From Yoonia sp. SS1-5 (lineage in GTDB: Bacteria > Pseudomonadota > Alphaproteobacteria > Rhodobacterales > Rhodobacteraceae), in contig NZ_CP151767.2 in the NCBI RefSeq assembly GCF_038443705.2, positions 186,001 through 250,000 on the forward strand: 64,000 bases of DNA. Direction: 5' to 3'. The notes beneath the pieces are model-generated. The model was given only the letters and a program-made list of their open reading frames with translations, ran no database searches and was not told the DNA's origin. Position numbers and translations under genes: made by a program. How positions within the stretch are numbered: the stretch's first letter is position 1; each line of letters starts with the position of its first letter. Positions 27,235 through 36,090 of the stretch are shown piece by piece.

Positions 27235-28393
27235 CCCGACCGACAGATCACTGGCGTTTTATTTTCGTGCAACGGTGGATCATCCCGCCCCGCATCGTCA
27301 CCCCGAGATGCTGCAGGCCGAGACGACCAAGCTGATATTGGCGCAGAATGACCGGCTCCGCGCGCCGGAAATCAACGCAGCACAACGGGGCCTGACAGAA
27401 GCGGCAGAGCTGCGTTTCGACGGCTGCGCCCTGATGCGCGGCGGCCGGCGGGTACAGACGGCGCTTGAAAACGATGAGGCGGTGATTGACGCCTTCCGCG
27501 TTCAGCCCAAAACGGAACTGGACGATGCTGATTTTCACTGCAACCTTGATCGCGTCGAGGCGCCGGCCAAAGATTTTGTCATTTCCATTGCCAGCGCCAG
27601 CAACTTCTTTGCCAGCACCACCAAGGTCATCAGCAAGATTTGTCTGGCCCGCGATCTGTTTGCGAACCACCGGGATATGCGGCTGACCGTGATCACCCCT
27701 CGAAAGGTCACGCTGCCCGGCTATTTTCGGGCAATGGTTGACCTGTTTCACGCCGATGATTTCAAGGACATACGCTATCAGAACACGTTGGATGTGGCCG
27801 AATTCATAACCCCGATCAACGCGATACCGGGTGTTTTTCAGCCGACGGAATTGCAGAATACGGGCGGCCAAAAGATCCGCCGTCGTGTGATTGGCGGTGC
27901 GGTGCGGTTGCTATCCCAAAAGGTTGCGCAGCATGATTGGTCTGCGGATCATACACCCCCGTTACCCAAGCGCATCATGATATCGCGCGCCCGTGCCAAA
28001 CAACGCACTATAAGCAATCTGGCGGATTGGATGCCCTTCTTTGCCGGGCATGGTTTCGAAGAGGTCGCGATGGAGGATCACTCCGTCGCTGATCAGATCC
28101 GCCTGATCCGCAACGCTCAGATTGTGCTGGGCCCACATGGTGCCGGCATGGCCCATCTGGCCTTTGCCGGGCCAGATACAACCTTTATCGAACTGACAAC
28201 CCGTCAATTCGTCAAACGCGGCGCCAACAACTTTGCCCCCATCGCAGAACTGAATGCGGTCCCATACCATCTAGTCTGCTGCAACGAAGATGGGGACCCG
28301 ACCACAAAAATGGTGGGCAATAACGGCAATGACCTGCTGCTGACGGATGCGGCCATTGCCCATATCCAAAGCGTGATTGACAGCGCCAATTGA
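27224..28393 (+). CDS. Glycosyltransferase family 61 (DUF563-type) protein
   Basis: 389-residue cytoplasmic protein. The C-terminal half has the family-61 landmarks: ISRARAKQRTISN, a helix ending IRLIRNAQIVLG, then PHGAGMAHLAFA and FIELTTRQF. Bacterial members add sugars to surface polysaccharides. The N-terminal 90 residues are divergent. The start, ATG at 27224 or the next ATG at 27227, overlaps the end of the FkbM gene by 11 bases, so both are co-translated. The stop lies 13 bases before the convergent epimerase gene. The donor and acceptor sugars cannot be told. Confidence 0.85.
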   Translation: MMHNPTDRSLAFYFRATVDHPAPHRHPEMLQAETTKLILAQNDRLRAPEINAAQRGLTEAAELRFDGCALMRGGRRVQTALENDEAVIDAFRVQPKTELDDADFHCNLDRVEAPAKDFVISIASASNFFASTTKVISKICLARDLFANHRDMRLTVITPRKVTLPGYFRAMVDLFHADDFKDIRYQNTLDVAEFITPINAIPGVFQPTELQNTGGQKIRRRVIGGAVRLLSQKVAQHDWSADHTPPLPKRIMISRARAKQRTISNLADWMPFFAGHGFEEVAMEDHSVADQIRLIRNAQIVLGPHGAGMAHLAFAGPDTTFIELTTRQFVKRGANNFAPIAELNAVPYHLVCCNEDGDPTTKMVGNNGNDLLLTDAAIAHIQSVIDSAN

Positions 28394-28405
28394 TGGGTCC
28401 TGACC

Positions 28406-29329
28406 CTAGCTGCCTTTGAGCGTCTTCGCCAGACCGTCCGACATCTGCGTCCAGCTGATATCGCCGACCAGCGATTTCAGATGCGTATTATCCCCCAGCG
28501 AATATCGGATATCACCCCGCCGCCCGTCACGATACACAACCCCGTTTCCGGACGCGGGGACAAGCCCGTCGATCAGCCGGATCAGATCCCGCAGGCTGGT
28601 GGGCTGATTGGTGCAGACATTGGCGATATCGGCCCGCGGACGGGTCTTGAGCCCTGCCATCAGCTGGCCCAGAAGCAAGACCAGATCGTCAATAAAGACA
28701 AAGTCCCGCACCTGTTCGCCGTCGCCGAAAACAGTATGCGCGCGCCCATTCTTGGCATTGTCGCAAAACCGGGCAATCACCCCTGAATAAGGGGATGTAT
28801 GGCTTTGACCGGGCCCGTACACATTGAAGAACCGCAGCCCCATAGAGGGAAGTGCCGCTGTTTCCCAGAATGCGCGCGCATGATGTTCCGAGGCAAGCTT
28901 GTCGGCGCCATAGGGTGATTTGGGGCAGGGCAGGCTATCCTCAACGCAGAGCCTGGCGCCCCTGTCGCCATAGATCGCGGCCGAGGACGCATAGATCACA
29001 GGGATGCCACCCAAGATCTTGGCGACCTCAAAAACATTGATGCTGCCACCGATATTGACCTGATGACCGTAGGACCAGTTGTCGATACAGGCGGGCACGG
29101 ACACGAGTGCTGCAAAATGAAAGACTTCGTCACAATCCTGCATCGCATCCCGCACAATCGCTGGATCGGTCACAGATCCTTCGAGCACGCGCGCGCCTGC
29201 CGCCAGGTTGTCGCGGGTGCCGGAACTGAAATCATCAAGTATGGTCACAGGTTTCCCGCGCGCGACCAGCTGCCGCGCCAGATGCCCGCCGATAAACCCA
29301 GCCCCGCCTGTCACCAAACTGCGTTTCAT
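28406..29329 (-). CDS. NAD-dependent nucleotide-sugar epimerase/dehydratase
   Basis: 307-residue extended SDR protein. The NAD motif is VTGGAGFIGGHLA, catalytic residues lie in ASSAAIYG and SPYGADKLASEHH (YxxxK), and RFFNVYGPGQ and FGDGEQVRDFVFIDD are as in UDP-glucose 4-epimerase-like enzymes. The exact nucleotide sugar cannot be assigned. Its ATG overlaps the stop of the upstream putative glycosyltransferase by four bases, so it belongs to the same minus-strand operon (methyltransferase, fucosyltransferase-TPR, glycosyltransferase, epimerase). Confidence 0.92.
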   Translation of the reverse strand: MKRSLVTGGAGFIGGHLARQLVARGKPVTILDDFSSGTRDNLAAGARVLEGSVTDPAIVRDAMQDCDEVFHFAALVSVPACIDNWSYGHQVNIGGSINVFEVAKILGGIPVIYASSAAIYGDRGARLCVEDSLPCPKSPYGADKLASEHHARAFWETAALPSMGLRFFNVYGPGQSHTSPYSGVIARFCDNAKNGRAHTVFGDGEQVRDFVFIDDLVLLLGQLMAGLKTRPRADIANVCTNQPTSLRDLIRLIDGLVPASGNGVVYRDGRRGDIRYSLGDNTHLKSLVGDISWTQMSDGLAKTLKGS

Positions 29330-30771
29330 GATGTTTTCCGCACTGATATGGCCAGCCAGTCCATGACCAGCGCTGATATCCGGTCGCTTTCGTCCTTCAG
29401 TCGGCCGGCCAATTCGTTTTCGCGCGGCAGAATGACGTCATGGCCCGATGTCGCGATGAATTTGCGCATGGCTTCGCGTCCGTTCCTGTTCTTGATGTTG
29501 CGGTGTTGGGCCTTGAACGCGCTGCGCCCGTCTTCGTTCAGCACGCTCCAGACGAAGTCGACCATCATTTCCTCATGAAGATCCGGATGCATCGCCTCTG
29601 CCGCGTGAAAGGCGGCTTCGGCCATATCGCGCCGGGTGCGTTCGGTCACTTCGGCCTTGTCGGTGGTTGATTGCTGGACCGCTTCGTTGATCTTTTCGAC
29701 CGCAGCCGCCCAGAATTGGGCGGTGTCTTGATCCGGCAGTTTGGACAAGCCGTGCAGCTTGTTGCTGATGATCCGGTTCTCGGTCAGCCCGGCAGCCAGA
29801 TGCGCCTGCGAGATGCCTGCCTGACCATTGCGAAGCATCTGCAGAAATTCCTCGGCCAATGTTGTCCGCGAGGTGACCCGTTCATGCACCGGAATGGCAT
29901 CGGCATCTGTCAGATTGCGGATGATATGTGACGCCAGCGCAAGGTCGGGGCTTTGGCGCATGAAATAGTCGTCGGGCAATGCGCGTTCCAGCATCAGCGA
30001 CAGGTATCCGGCATGGGACTGGATGCGCGGTACATGCCGGTTGCGGCGGCGCGTATCCTCGGCGGCTGCAAAGCCACCCTGCTTTGACAGGTCCACATAA
30101 TGGCCGCCCGTCTGGTGCAACAGGATAGACGAGATCGCCATGTCATGCCGATGATCCTGAAATTCCGGCAACGGGTCGCCCAGCTTGTCCGGCAAGTCGG
30201 TCAGGATATGCGGGTCCTGTGCCAGAGCAAGCCAGCGTTCCAGAAAGGCAAAGCTTTCGGGGCTGGGCATGTAAAACAGCGGACAGGCCGACGCCTGGGC
30301 TGCCAGATGCATCTCTTCTGTGTCCGCGTCCAGGCCGATGAAGCAGTCGCGCTTTGTGTAGTGCCCCTGCACCAGCCAATCGTTGATGAACCCGTGCAGG
30401 AACCGTTTCGGGGACAGGGCCGTCATGTTTATTGCGGCGGCTGGAAAGCGGGGGAATGGTTCGAACGACCCCGGTTTGTAGCGTCCGATGTCGTTATAGA
30501 CGACGATATCATCCGGGCCGACGGAGCGCAGGGTTTCCAGCAGGATATGCGGTTTCCAAAGCCAATAGCCGGCCCCCCGCTCTTGTTCCAGAATGTCTGC
30601 ATTCTGTGCCCAGAATGGGGTTTCACGCAGCGCTTCTTCGGTGTGGTGTGTGGCCGTATCAAACCCCGCCCGCAGCGCCGAGGCGCAGTAGGCATCCCCA
30701 TTCGTCCGAAAAGGTTCGGCATCGTTAGAATACACAATGAAATGTGCCTTGTCGTAACGCTTTGCCATCAT
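29326..30771 (-). CDS. Putative glycosyltransferase with YWLWKP motif, extended C-terminus
   Basis: 481-residue protein. The first 230 residues resemble an uncharacterised group of bacterial glycosyltransferase-like proteins with the pattern GAGYWLWKPHILLETL followed by DDIVVYNDIG, where an acidic residue at the end of a strand would hold the metal or sugar nucleotide. CFIGLDADTEEM and SPESFAFLERWL are also visible. The C-terminal 200 residues are helical and unfamiliar. The ATG at 30771 overlaps the stop of the upstream fucosyltransferase-TPR gene by four bases; the frame is open 108 codons further upstream, but that part lies within the TPR gene and looks non-coding. Confidence 0.75.
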   Translation of the reverse strand: MMAKRYDKAHFIVYSNDAEPFRTNGDAYCASALRAGFDTATHHTEEALRETPFWAQNADILEQERGAGYWLWKPHILLETLRSVGPDDIVVYNDIGRYKPGSFEPFPRFPAAAINMTALSPKRFLHGFINDWLVQGHYTKRDCFIGLDADTEEMHLAAQASACPLFYMPSPESFAFLERWLALAQDPHILTDLPDKLGDPLPEFQDHRHDMAISSILLHQTGGHYVDLSKQGGFAAAEDTRRRNRHVPRIQSHAGYLSLMLERALPDDYFMRQSPDLALASHIIRNLTDADAIPVHERVTSRTTLAEEFLQMLRNGQAGISQAHLAAGLTENRIISNKLHGLSKLPDQDTAQFWAAAVEKINEAVQQSTTDKAEVTERTRRDMAEAAFHAAEAMHPDLHEEMMVDFVWSVLNEDGRSAFKAQHRNIKNRNGREAMRKFIATSGHDVILPRENELAGRLKDESDRISALVMDWLAISVRKTS

Positions 30772-32984
30772 TTGGCGGCCCTCCGCGCTTTCTTCAGGCG
30801 TTTTTGAAACTGTGGTTTGTCGGGATAACGGGCGGCGGCCTGTTCCAAGATCCCGATAGCCTCGGCCGGTTGGTCCAACTGATCGAGCAGATCGGCAAGG
30901 CCAAGGGTCACCGGCGGTCGTCTGTCTGCCCAGCGATGCGTATTGCGGTAGACATCCAGCGCATCCATTGGACGATCCAGTTTGCGCAATAGCGCCGCTT
31001 TGCGGATCTGCTCGCGCCACTGGGTCGGCGACAGCTGAAGCCCCCGTTCGAGGAAAGACAACTCGGCCTCGGGATCGTTGAGTTCCTTGCAGCATTCGGC
31101 GGCGGCGAAGTAGATTTTGGGTGATGCCAACCGGTCGCCCGCCAATGCTGTCTGATAGGCCGCCAGCGCATCGGCAAAGGCACCGTTCAGCTGTTTGGCA
31201 TGACCCAGTAGCGCGGCATACATCCGGGCATCAGGGTTCAATGCAACAGATTTTTCCAGATGGGATATGGCGGCCTTGGGGTTCTTTTGCAGCAGATAAA
31301 CATCCGCCATCCGTTTGTGAAATATCGGGTTTTCCGGCTGATTTGCGAGCGCGGTACTGGCCAGTTCGGATGCGGTTTCAGCATGGCCCTGGCGGCATTC
31401 GGTCAGCGCGATAAAGCTGGTGGCATTGTCCTGTTCATGATCGTGCCAGCGCCGGTTCTTCAGCCCCTTGATCAGCGATTTAAAATGCCCCTTGTAGCGA
31501 TAGTGGTCGTTTAGGTGAGCGCGGGTGAATTCGCTCCATTCCCAGACAAGGGCGCGGGTTGTCGGCAAATGCCGCGGCGGTGACAGGATGCCCTGATCCA
31601 GCATGACCTGATAATATTCACCCAGATACCGATGCGCCCAGGCGTTATGCATATAGCGGGTCATGGCCGGATCGCTGAACCAGAAATTCTGCTCTGTCAG
31701 GTCGCCCTGACACATCAGCGCGGAACACAGAACGTTGATTTCACCCTCAACCGGTTCATGCCAGAACGCGGCTGAAATTTGGATCAGCGCCTCTTGCCGC
31801 CGGCCCAGCATCAACAGGGCGCAGCCATGATAAAGGGCGACCTGCGCGAAGGAACGCAGATTGTAGACAAACCCTTGGTCAACATATGTCCGCAGGCGAA
31901 TGATCTCTTCATATTGACCGGTTTCAAACAGGCGCTTGAACAGGGTTGCAAAGACGAAGGACAGGCACATGCCGTTCTCGACATAGCTGGACATGATCCG
32001 CGCGATATCTTTTTTCTGATTTGTTTCAGATAGATATCTGTCCGCATGGACCAGGCACTGGCCGATTTCGCCCTCATTGGCAAATGTGTCCGGTCGGTGT
32101 TCGAGGTTTTTGCAAAGCGCCTCGAATGCCTCGACCCGTTCATCGGGTTTCAGATCATCCTCGACTGAAATGAATTTTGCATCACCAATGGTCTGGGCGG
32201 TCTGCGAAAAGGCACTTTCCGGGGCCGCGACAATCGTCTGGCAGCAGGACATTGCATAAAGTTCCAGCAGATCAATCTGTGCCTGGGTCAACGCGCCGAA
32301 ATCAAACAGATCATGCACCAGTTTCAGATCAGGAAAGCTGGCCTTGTAGCGCTCTAATACCTTGGGGTCATCGCTGAACAAAATCGTTTCGGCGCGCTGA
32401 TCCCGGCGTGCGGCGATGTGGCGTTCAAAGAACTCATCCGGAACGAATTTGTTGGGCCACTGACGGTTCATCGCCTGAATATCATTGGTCAGGTCGCCGC
32501 GGCGGATGTGATAGGCCACGGTTTCCTGCGCAGGGTCAGACAGGCGTTCGCGCAGCACGGCCATATGCTTGACCAGCGGTTGGGTGAATGGGATGCTGCG
32601 CAGTTCGCTCAGAAACTGGCGCCTGATATCAACCGGGTCTTCGGAGGCGAAATTATACACCCCAAACACGATATCAAGAATGACGTCTTCGCCATTTGCG
32701 ATATGGTCCAGCAGCTTTTTCGCGCCGGCATTATCGTCAATGATGTTGCCAAAGGGTGTGGCGTCCCGGCGGCGCTGCGCGAATTGTTGCGAGGGGATGA
32801 ACCGGTCCTTGATAAACTGTTTGTCAAAGATTTCGGCCGGGTCGGTCAGTTCCCATTTCTCAAGCCAGTGGATTTTGTAGTCGATCTTGTATGTGGCCGC
32901 CAGTCGCATGGTGTTGGCGATGGCGATCAATCGCGCGCCAAGGCGATCAGGACGAGAGGCGATAAGGGAGCCGGGCTTCGCCAT
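30768..32984 (-). CDS. Fucosyltransferase-like protein fused to TPR repeats
   Basis: 738-residue protein. The N-terminal 270 residues look like a GT-B enzyme of the fucosyltransferase superfamily (families 11, 23, 74): DRLGARLIAIANTMRLA near the start, then the GDP-fucose-binding motif HIRRGD at 159-164, then ETILFSDD and ELYAMSCCQTIVAAPESAFSQTA. A middle helical part follows, and from about 500 several tetratricopeptide repeats (for example NPIFHKRMADVYLLQKNPKA and PETWREQ-like units), a protein-binding scaffold. With gmd and fcl close by, transfer of L-fucose is a plausible role. It could modify proteins or glycans; the acceptor is unknown. Confidence 0.82.
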   Translation of the reverse strand: MAKPGSLIASRPDRLGARLIAIANTMRLAATYKIDYKIHWLEKWELTDPAEIFDKQFIKDRFIPSQQFAQRRRDATPFGNIIDDNAGAKKLLDHIANGEDVILDIVFGVYNFASEDPVDIRRQFLSELRSIPFTQPLVKHMAVLRERLSDPAQETVAYHIRRGDLTNDIQAMNRQWPNKFVPDEFFERHIAARRDQRAETILFSDDPKVLERYKASFPDLKLVHDLFDFGALTQAQIDLLELYAMSCCQTIVAAPESAFSQTAQTIGDAKFISVEDDLKPDERVEAFEALCKNLEHRPDTFANEGEIGQCLVHADRYLSETNQKKDIARIMSSYVENGMCLSFVFATLFKRLFETGQYEEIIRLRTYVDQGFVYNLRSFAQVALYHGCALLMLGRRQEALIQISAAFWHEPVEGEINVLCSALMCQGDLTEQNFWFSDPAMTRYMHNAWAHRYLGEYYQVMLDQGILSPPRHLPTTRALVWEWSEFTRAHLNDHYRYKGHFKSLIKGLKNRRWHDHEQDNATSFIALTECRQGHAETASELASTALANQPENPIFHKRMADVYLLQKNPKAAISHLEKSVALNPDARMYAALLGHAKQLNGAFADALAAYQTALAGDRLASPKIYFAAAECCKELNDPEAELSFLERGLQLSPTQWREQIRKAALLRKLDRPMDALDVYRNTHRWADRRPPVTLGLADLLDQLDQPAEAIGILEQAAARYPDKPQFQKRLKKARRAAK

Positions 32985-32989
32985 GTTGT

Positions 32990-33547
32990 CTAGGCGACGG
33001 CCTCTAGGTTCAATGACATCAATGTCCCGTTTTCCTTGTCCATATTCGGCAGATAGGCCTGGCTGTAATCGTCAAAATGGGCATGTTCCGTGGTCCGCCA
33101 GTCCCATCTGCGGGTGTGCGAAAATCCCGCCTCTTTCAATGCCCGGCTGAGGTCGGGCTCGTCAAAAACCATGGAATGAAAATCATATTTGTCCCGCTGC
33201 CCGCCCATCAGCAGGCCGCGGATATCCTCGATCCCGCGAGTCAGCCCACCTTCCATATATAGCTTGGCGCATGCGGCGAAATCCGGCACCGCAAGGCGCA
33301 GGACCCCACCGGGCGCCAGAACCCGGCGCCATTCGCGCAGGGCATCCATATATGTCTTGCGGGTGAAATGCTCTAACAGGTGCGAGGCATAGATCAGTGA
33401 TGCCGTCCCATCCGGCACAAAATGCAGATCCTCGACCGGCCCGATATGATCGACATGCGGATAATCCAGCGCATCAACGTGAAACCAGCCCGGAAAGTGC
33501 CGCTTGCCGCATCCCAGATGCAATTTGTCATATTTGCTGGCTGTCAT
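32990..33547 (-). CDS. Small class I SAM-dependent methyltransferase
   Basis: 185-residue methyltransferase of the short type common in surface-polysaccharide clusters. It begins KLHLGCGKRHFPGWFHVDA (SAM motif I and the acidic strand-2 residue), continues with SLIYASHLLEHF and WRRVLAPGGVLRLAVPDF. The ATG at 33547 has GAAGGG six bases upstream; ATG at 33553 is an alternative. The long open frame further upstream is non-coding by appearance. First gene of the minus-strand glycan operon, five bases before the fucosyltransferase-TPR gene, and probably methylates a sugar. Confidence 0.88.
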   Translation of the reverse strand: MTASKYDKLHLGCGKRHFPGWFHVDALDYPHVDHIGPVEDLHFVPDGTASLIYASHLLEHFTRKTYMDALREWRRVLAPGGVLRLAVPDFAACAKLYMEGGLTRGIEDIRGLLMGGQRDKYDFHSMVFDEPDLSRALKEAGFSHTRRWDWRTTEHAHFDDYSQAYLPNMDKENGTLMSLNLEAVA

Positions 33548-33783
33548 CGGCATCCCTTCTTCTTGCCTGCGCGATATATCCCATAGGTGATGGCTTGCAC
33601 TCACGCAGCACCATACACTTAGCCAAGGGTTGGGCGGATCAAAAGACCCGATTGTGACATCGGGCGGTGTGTTCCGGCGGCTGCATCTGCCGAACAGCTT
33701 GCAAGCCCTGGGGAAACAGGCACAAAGGCCGCTGAACTGGCACGGCGCAAATCGTCTGTGCGCCAACAGAAAACGAGGCCCGC

Positions 33784-34344
33784 GTGTCGTATCCAGAGAT
33801 GTACATCCTTCGCCATGGCGAAACAGAATGGAATGCGGAAAACCGGATGCAGGGCGCGCTGAATTCTCCACTGACGCCCAAGGGTGAAATGGACGCCGCG
33901 CATCAGGGTGAAATTCTGGCCCAGCGGGATCTGACGGATTTTGTGTTTCTGTGCAGCCCACAAGGGCGCGCGGTGCAAACCGCAGGTATTGCGCTGGCGC
34001 GCGTGGCGCAGACGATCCAGACCGACACCCGCCTGCGCGAGATCGGGGTCGGGGACTGGGCCGGGCGCCGTCGCGATGAACTGCCCGTTGTCCCGGGCAA
34101 GGACCCGTTCATGTCGCATTACGAGATTGCGCCCAATGGCGAGGGCTTTGCCGCGCTTGAACAGCGCTGCCTCGATTTTCTTGCCGATTTGCAGGGGCCT
34201 GCGGTGATCGTGACCCACGGCATTACAAGCCGGATGCTGCGGAGTCTGGTGATCGGGCAGGGGGCCGTGGCAGTGGCAAATGTGCATGGCGGGCAGGGTT
34301 GCGTCTACCACCTTAAAGACGGTGTGCAAAACCTGCTTGAGTAG
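33784..34344 (+). CDS. Histidine phosphatase family protein
   Basis: 186-residue protein of the phosphoglycerate mutase-like superfamily. The phosphohistidine motif is LRHGETEWN, the second catalytic part is the VTHGITSRML segment with the proton-donor region EIGVGDWAGR between. Substrates of such small members range from sugar phosphates to nucleotides or phosphoproteins, and this one cannot be assigned. GTG at 33784 gives MSYPEMYILRHGE; the in-frame ATG at 33799 would start almost at the motif and is less likely. It stands alone before two tRNA genes. Confidence 0.9.
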   Translation: MSYPEMYILRHGETEWNAENRMQGALNSPLTPKGEMDAAHQGEILAQRDLTDFVFLCSPQGRAVQTAGIALARVAQTIQTDTRLREIGVGDWAGRRRDELPVVPGKDPFMSHYEIAPNGEGFAALEQRCLDFLADLQGPAVIVTHGITSRMLRSLVIGQGAVAVANVHGGQGCVYHLKDGVQNLLE

Positions 34345-34384
34345 GCTTGCATCGCTTAGCACAATGTCCTAGATGACGCGCATC

Positions 34385-34460
34385 GGGTGATTAGCTCAGT
34401 TGGTAGAGCGCTTCCTTTACACGGAAGATGTCGGGAGTTCGAGCCTCTCATCACCCACCA
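34385..34460 (+). tRNA. tRNA-Val (anticodon TAC), CCA encoded
   Basis: Complete cloverleaf: acceptor GGGTGAT/ATCACCC, D stem GCTC/GAGC, anticodon stem CTTCC/GGAAG with loop TTTACAC, T loop TTCGAGC, discriminator A at 34457 and encoded CCA at 34458-34460. Confidence 0.97.
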
Positions 34461-34654
34461 CCTTTCCCGATCACAGGTCAGTTAATGTCGCGCGCATTTC
34501 GTGTGCGGACCCGGTTGACGCATGTCATGCAGCGTTTTCATGCATGGCGACAGGTCGATTTTCGACGGAATATCTGACAGTGAAAAAATGACTGCAAAAC
34601 CCGCAGAAAGACGCTTGACGGGCGGGGGCGCATCCCATAGATCACCCCTCACGC

Positions 34655-34731
34655 GCGGTTGTAGCTCAGCTGGTTAGAGTACCGGCCTGTCACGCCGGGG
34701 GTCGCGGGTTCGAGCCCCGTCAACCGCGCCA
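34655..34731 (+). tRNA. tRNA-Asp (anticodon GTC), CCA encoded
   Basis: Complete cloverleaf: acceptor GCGGTTG/CAACCGC, D stem GCTC/GAGT, anticodon stem CCGGC/GCCGG with loop CTGTCAC, T loop TTCGAGC, discriminator G at 34728 and encoded CCA at 34729-34731. Confidence 0.97.
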
Positions 34732-34741
34732 CTTTCCCTCT

Positions 34742-36076
34742 CTATTGCAGATATTTGCTGGCTTCGGCGATTGCGGCATTCAGAACAGGGTCTTTTCCGT
34801 CAAGAAATGGCGCGGTTTCGAATGGCACGGGCACGTCAGGCGGGACACCTATTTTTTCGAACAGGTCGCCATTCATCGTCAGATAAGTCTGGTTCGACAG
34901 TCCCAGCCCCCAGCCATTTGGCAATGTGAACCCCATCACGTCGGACAGCCCGCCGCTGGTCGGCTCGCCCAGGGTTGTGACCTGTGGGATCTCGCGCATG
35001 GCCAGCGTCAAAATCTCGGCCGCACTGCCGGTCAGTTTGGAGGTCATCAGGATGACCGGTCGCGGATCAGGCGCGTCGCCTTGTGGTTCAAGAATTGCGG
35101 TGAAGGGTGCGGTTTGTGTCGTCCCAATCCGCGTGGTCTTGGTGAAGACGGGCAACGGGGCCTCGATGAAATGCCCGGCCAGACCAAATGACACCGTATC
35201 TGACCCGCCGGGGTTATAGCGGATGTCGATGATCAGCGCCTTGGCAGCGTCGAGGTCTGCCAGCACATTTGCAAAGGCGGTGGCCATGGCATCCATGCTT
35301 CTGCCGCCAATTGGCACATCCACATCCATCTCGCGCAGCATGATATAGCCGATCCCGTCCTCACGCAGCCCATAGAAGATCGGGGCGGTCTGGGACTTGG
35401 TTATCGTCGCACCTGCATTGGCGATCGCAATCTGGCGCAGCATATCCCGGTTGAGGTTACTCCCCTCGGGGATCCAGCCGGGGCGCTCGGCCGGGGACCG
35501 ATAGCCGCGCGTATCCGACCCGAAATGCACATGCCCGTCGTCAAGGCCAGCCGTCATGGCCAGCAGCATGTCTTCCAGTTGGGCATCGTCCATTCGGGCG
35601 TCCGGGGCAGGGGCCAGGGCCCGCCGGGCCGCCCAATCGACCCCGTGCAAATCGAAAAAGGCATAATGTTCGTCCATGGCCGTCCATGCGGCATCAAAGA
35701 CGTCACGGGCAGATGCGCTTGCCGGATCAGGTGCCGTGCAATTTTCGGGCAACGCATCAAGGCGATCAAACCGTTGCGTGTTCAGGGTGCCGTCGATGGC
35801 CAGTTCCAACTGGGCGCCATTCATCCCAACGGTCGCCCCTTCGAGCATTTCCACGAGTTTCATATGTGCCGGAAAGGCGATGACCGTATGGCAGCTATGC
35901 GCGGTTTCGCTGAACATAGTTGCCTTCAGCGGCGTCAGTTCCAGGACAACACCACCGGTTTCGGCCCGCCAGGCGCCCCGTTCCTGCCCGTTTGGCATGA
36001 AAATCAGCCATGAGACGACAAACGCCCCGATCAACAGGCAGATCACGTAGAACGAAAGCCGAAAGGTGCGTTTCAT
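34742..36076 (-). CDS. S41 family peptidase, membrane-anchored
   Basis: 444-residue protein with an N-terminal membrane segment (residues about 8-27, LSFYVICLLIGAFVVSWLIF) and a periplasmic part. The C-terminal peptidase domain of the tail-specific protease type has the strand ALIIDIRYNPGGSD and the catalytic serine region MTSKLTGSAAEIL; a lysine of the usual dyad is not obvious by eye. No clear PDZ domain is seen, unlike in CtpA. The ATG at 36076 (MKRTFRLSF) gives the membrane segment directly; the frame is open 16 codons further. It follows the M20 peptidase on the same strand with a 14-base gap. Confidence 0.88.
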   Translation of the reverse strand: MKRTFRLSFYVICLLIGAFVVSWLIFMPNGQERGAWRAETGGVVLELTPLKATMFSETAHSCHTVIAFPAHMKLVEMLEGATVGMNGAQLELAIDGTLNTQRFDRLDALPENCTAPDPASASARDVFDAAWTAMDEHYAFFDLHGVDWAARRALAPAPDARMDDAQLEDMLLAMTAGLDDGHVHFGSDTRGYRSPAERPGWIPEGSNLNRDMLRQIAIANAGATITKSQTAPIFYGLREDGIGYIMLREMDVDVPIGGRSMDAMATAFANVLADLDAAKALIIDIRYNPGGSDTVSFGLAGHFIEAPLPVFTKTTRIGTTQTAPFTAILEPQGDAPDPRPVILMTSKLTGSAAEILTLAMREIPQVTTLGEPTSGGLSDVMGFTLPNGWGLGLSNQTYLTMNGDLFEKIGVPPDVPVPFETAPFLDGKDPVLNAAIAEASKYLQ

Positions 36077-36090
36077 GATCTGCCTCGATG

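Noticed and set aside
30772..31095. 108-codon upstream extension of the putative glycosyltransferase
   Set aside because: It overlaps the TPR gene in another frame and has unlikely composition (many Arg, Pro, Gly); ATG at 30771 with a four-base overlap is the natural start.
33548..33961. Upstream extension of the small methyltransferase
   Set aside because: Cys/Trp/Arg-rich, no family likeness, and it would overlap the histidine phosphatase gene.
34400..34591. 63-codon open frame on the plus strand
   Set aside because: It starts within tRNA-Val and has no ribosome site; the tRNA explains the sequence.
9865..34731. Genomic island integrated at tRNA-Val or tRNA-Asp
   Set aside because: The tRNAs border the accessory region, but I saw no integrase and no repeat of the tRNA 3' end; a whole-genome comparison would be needed.
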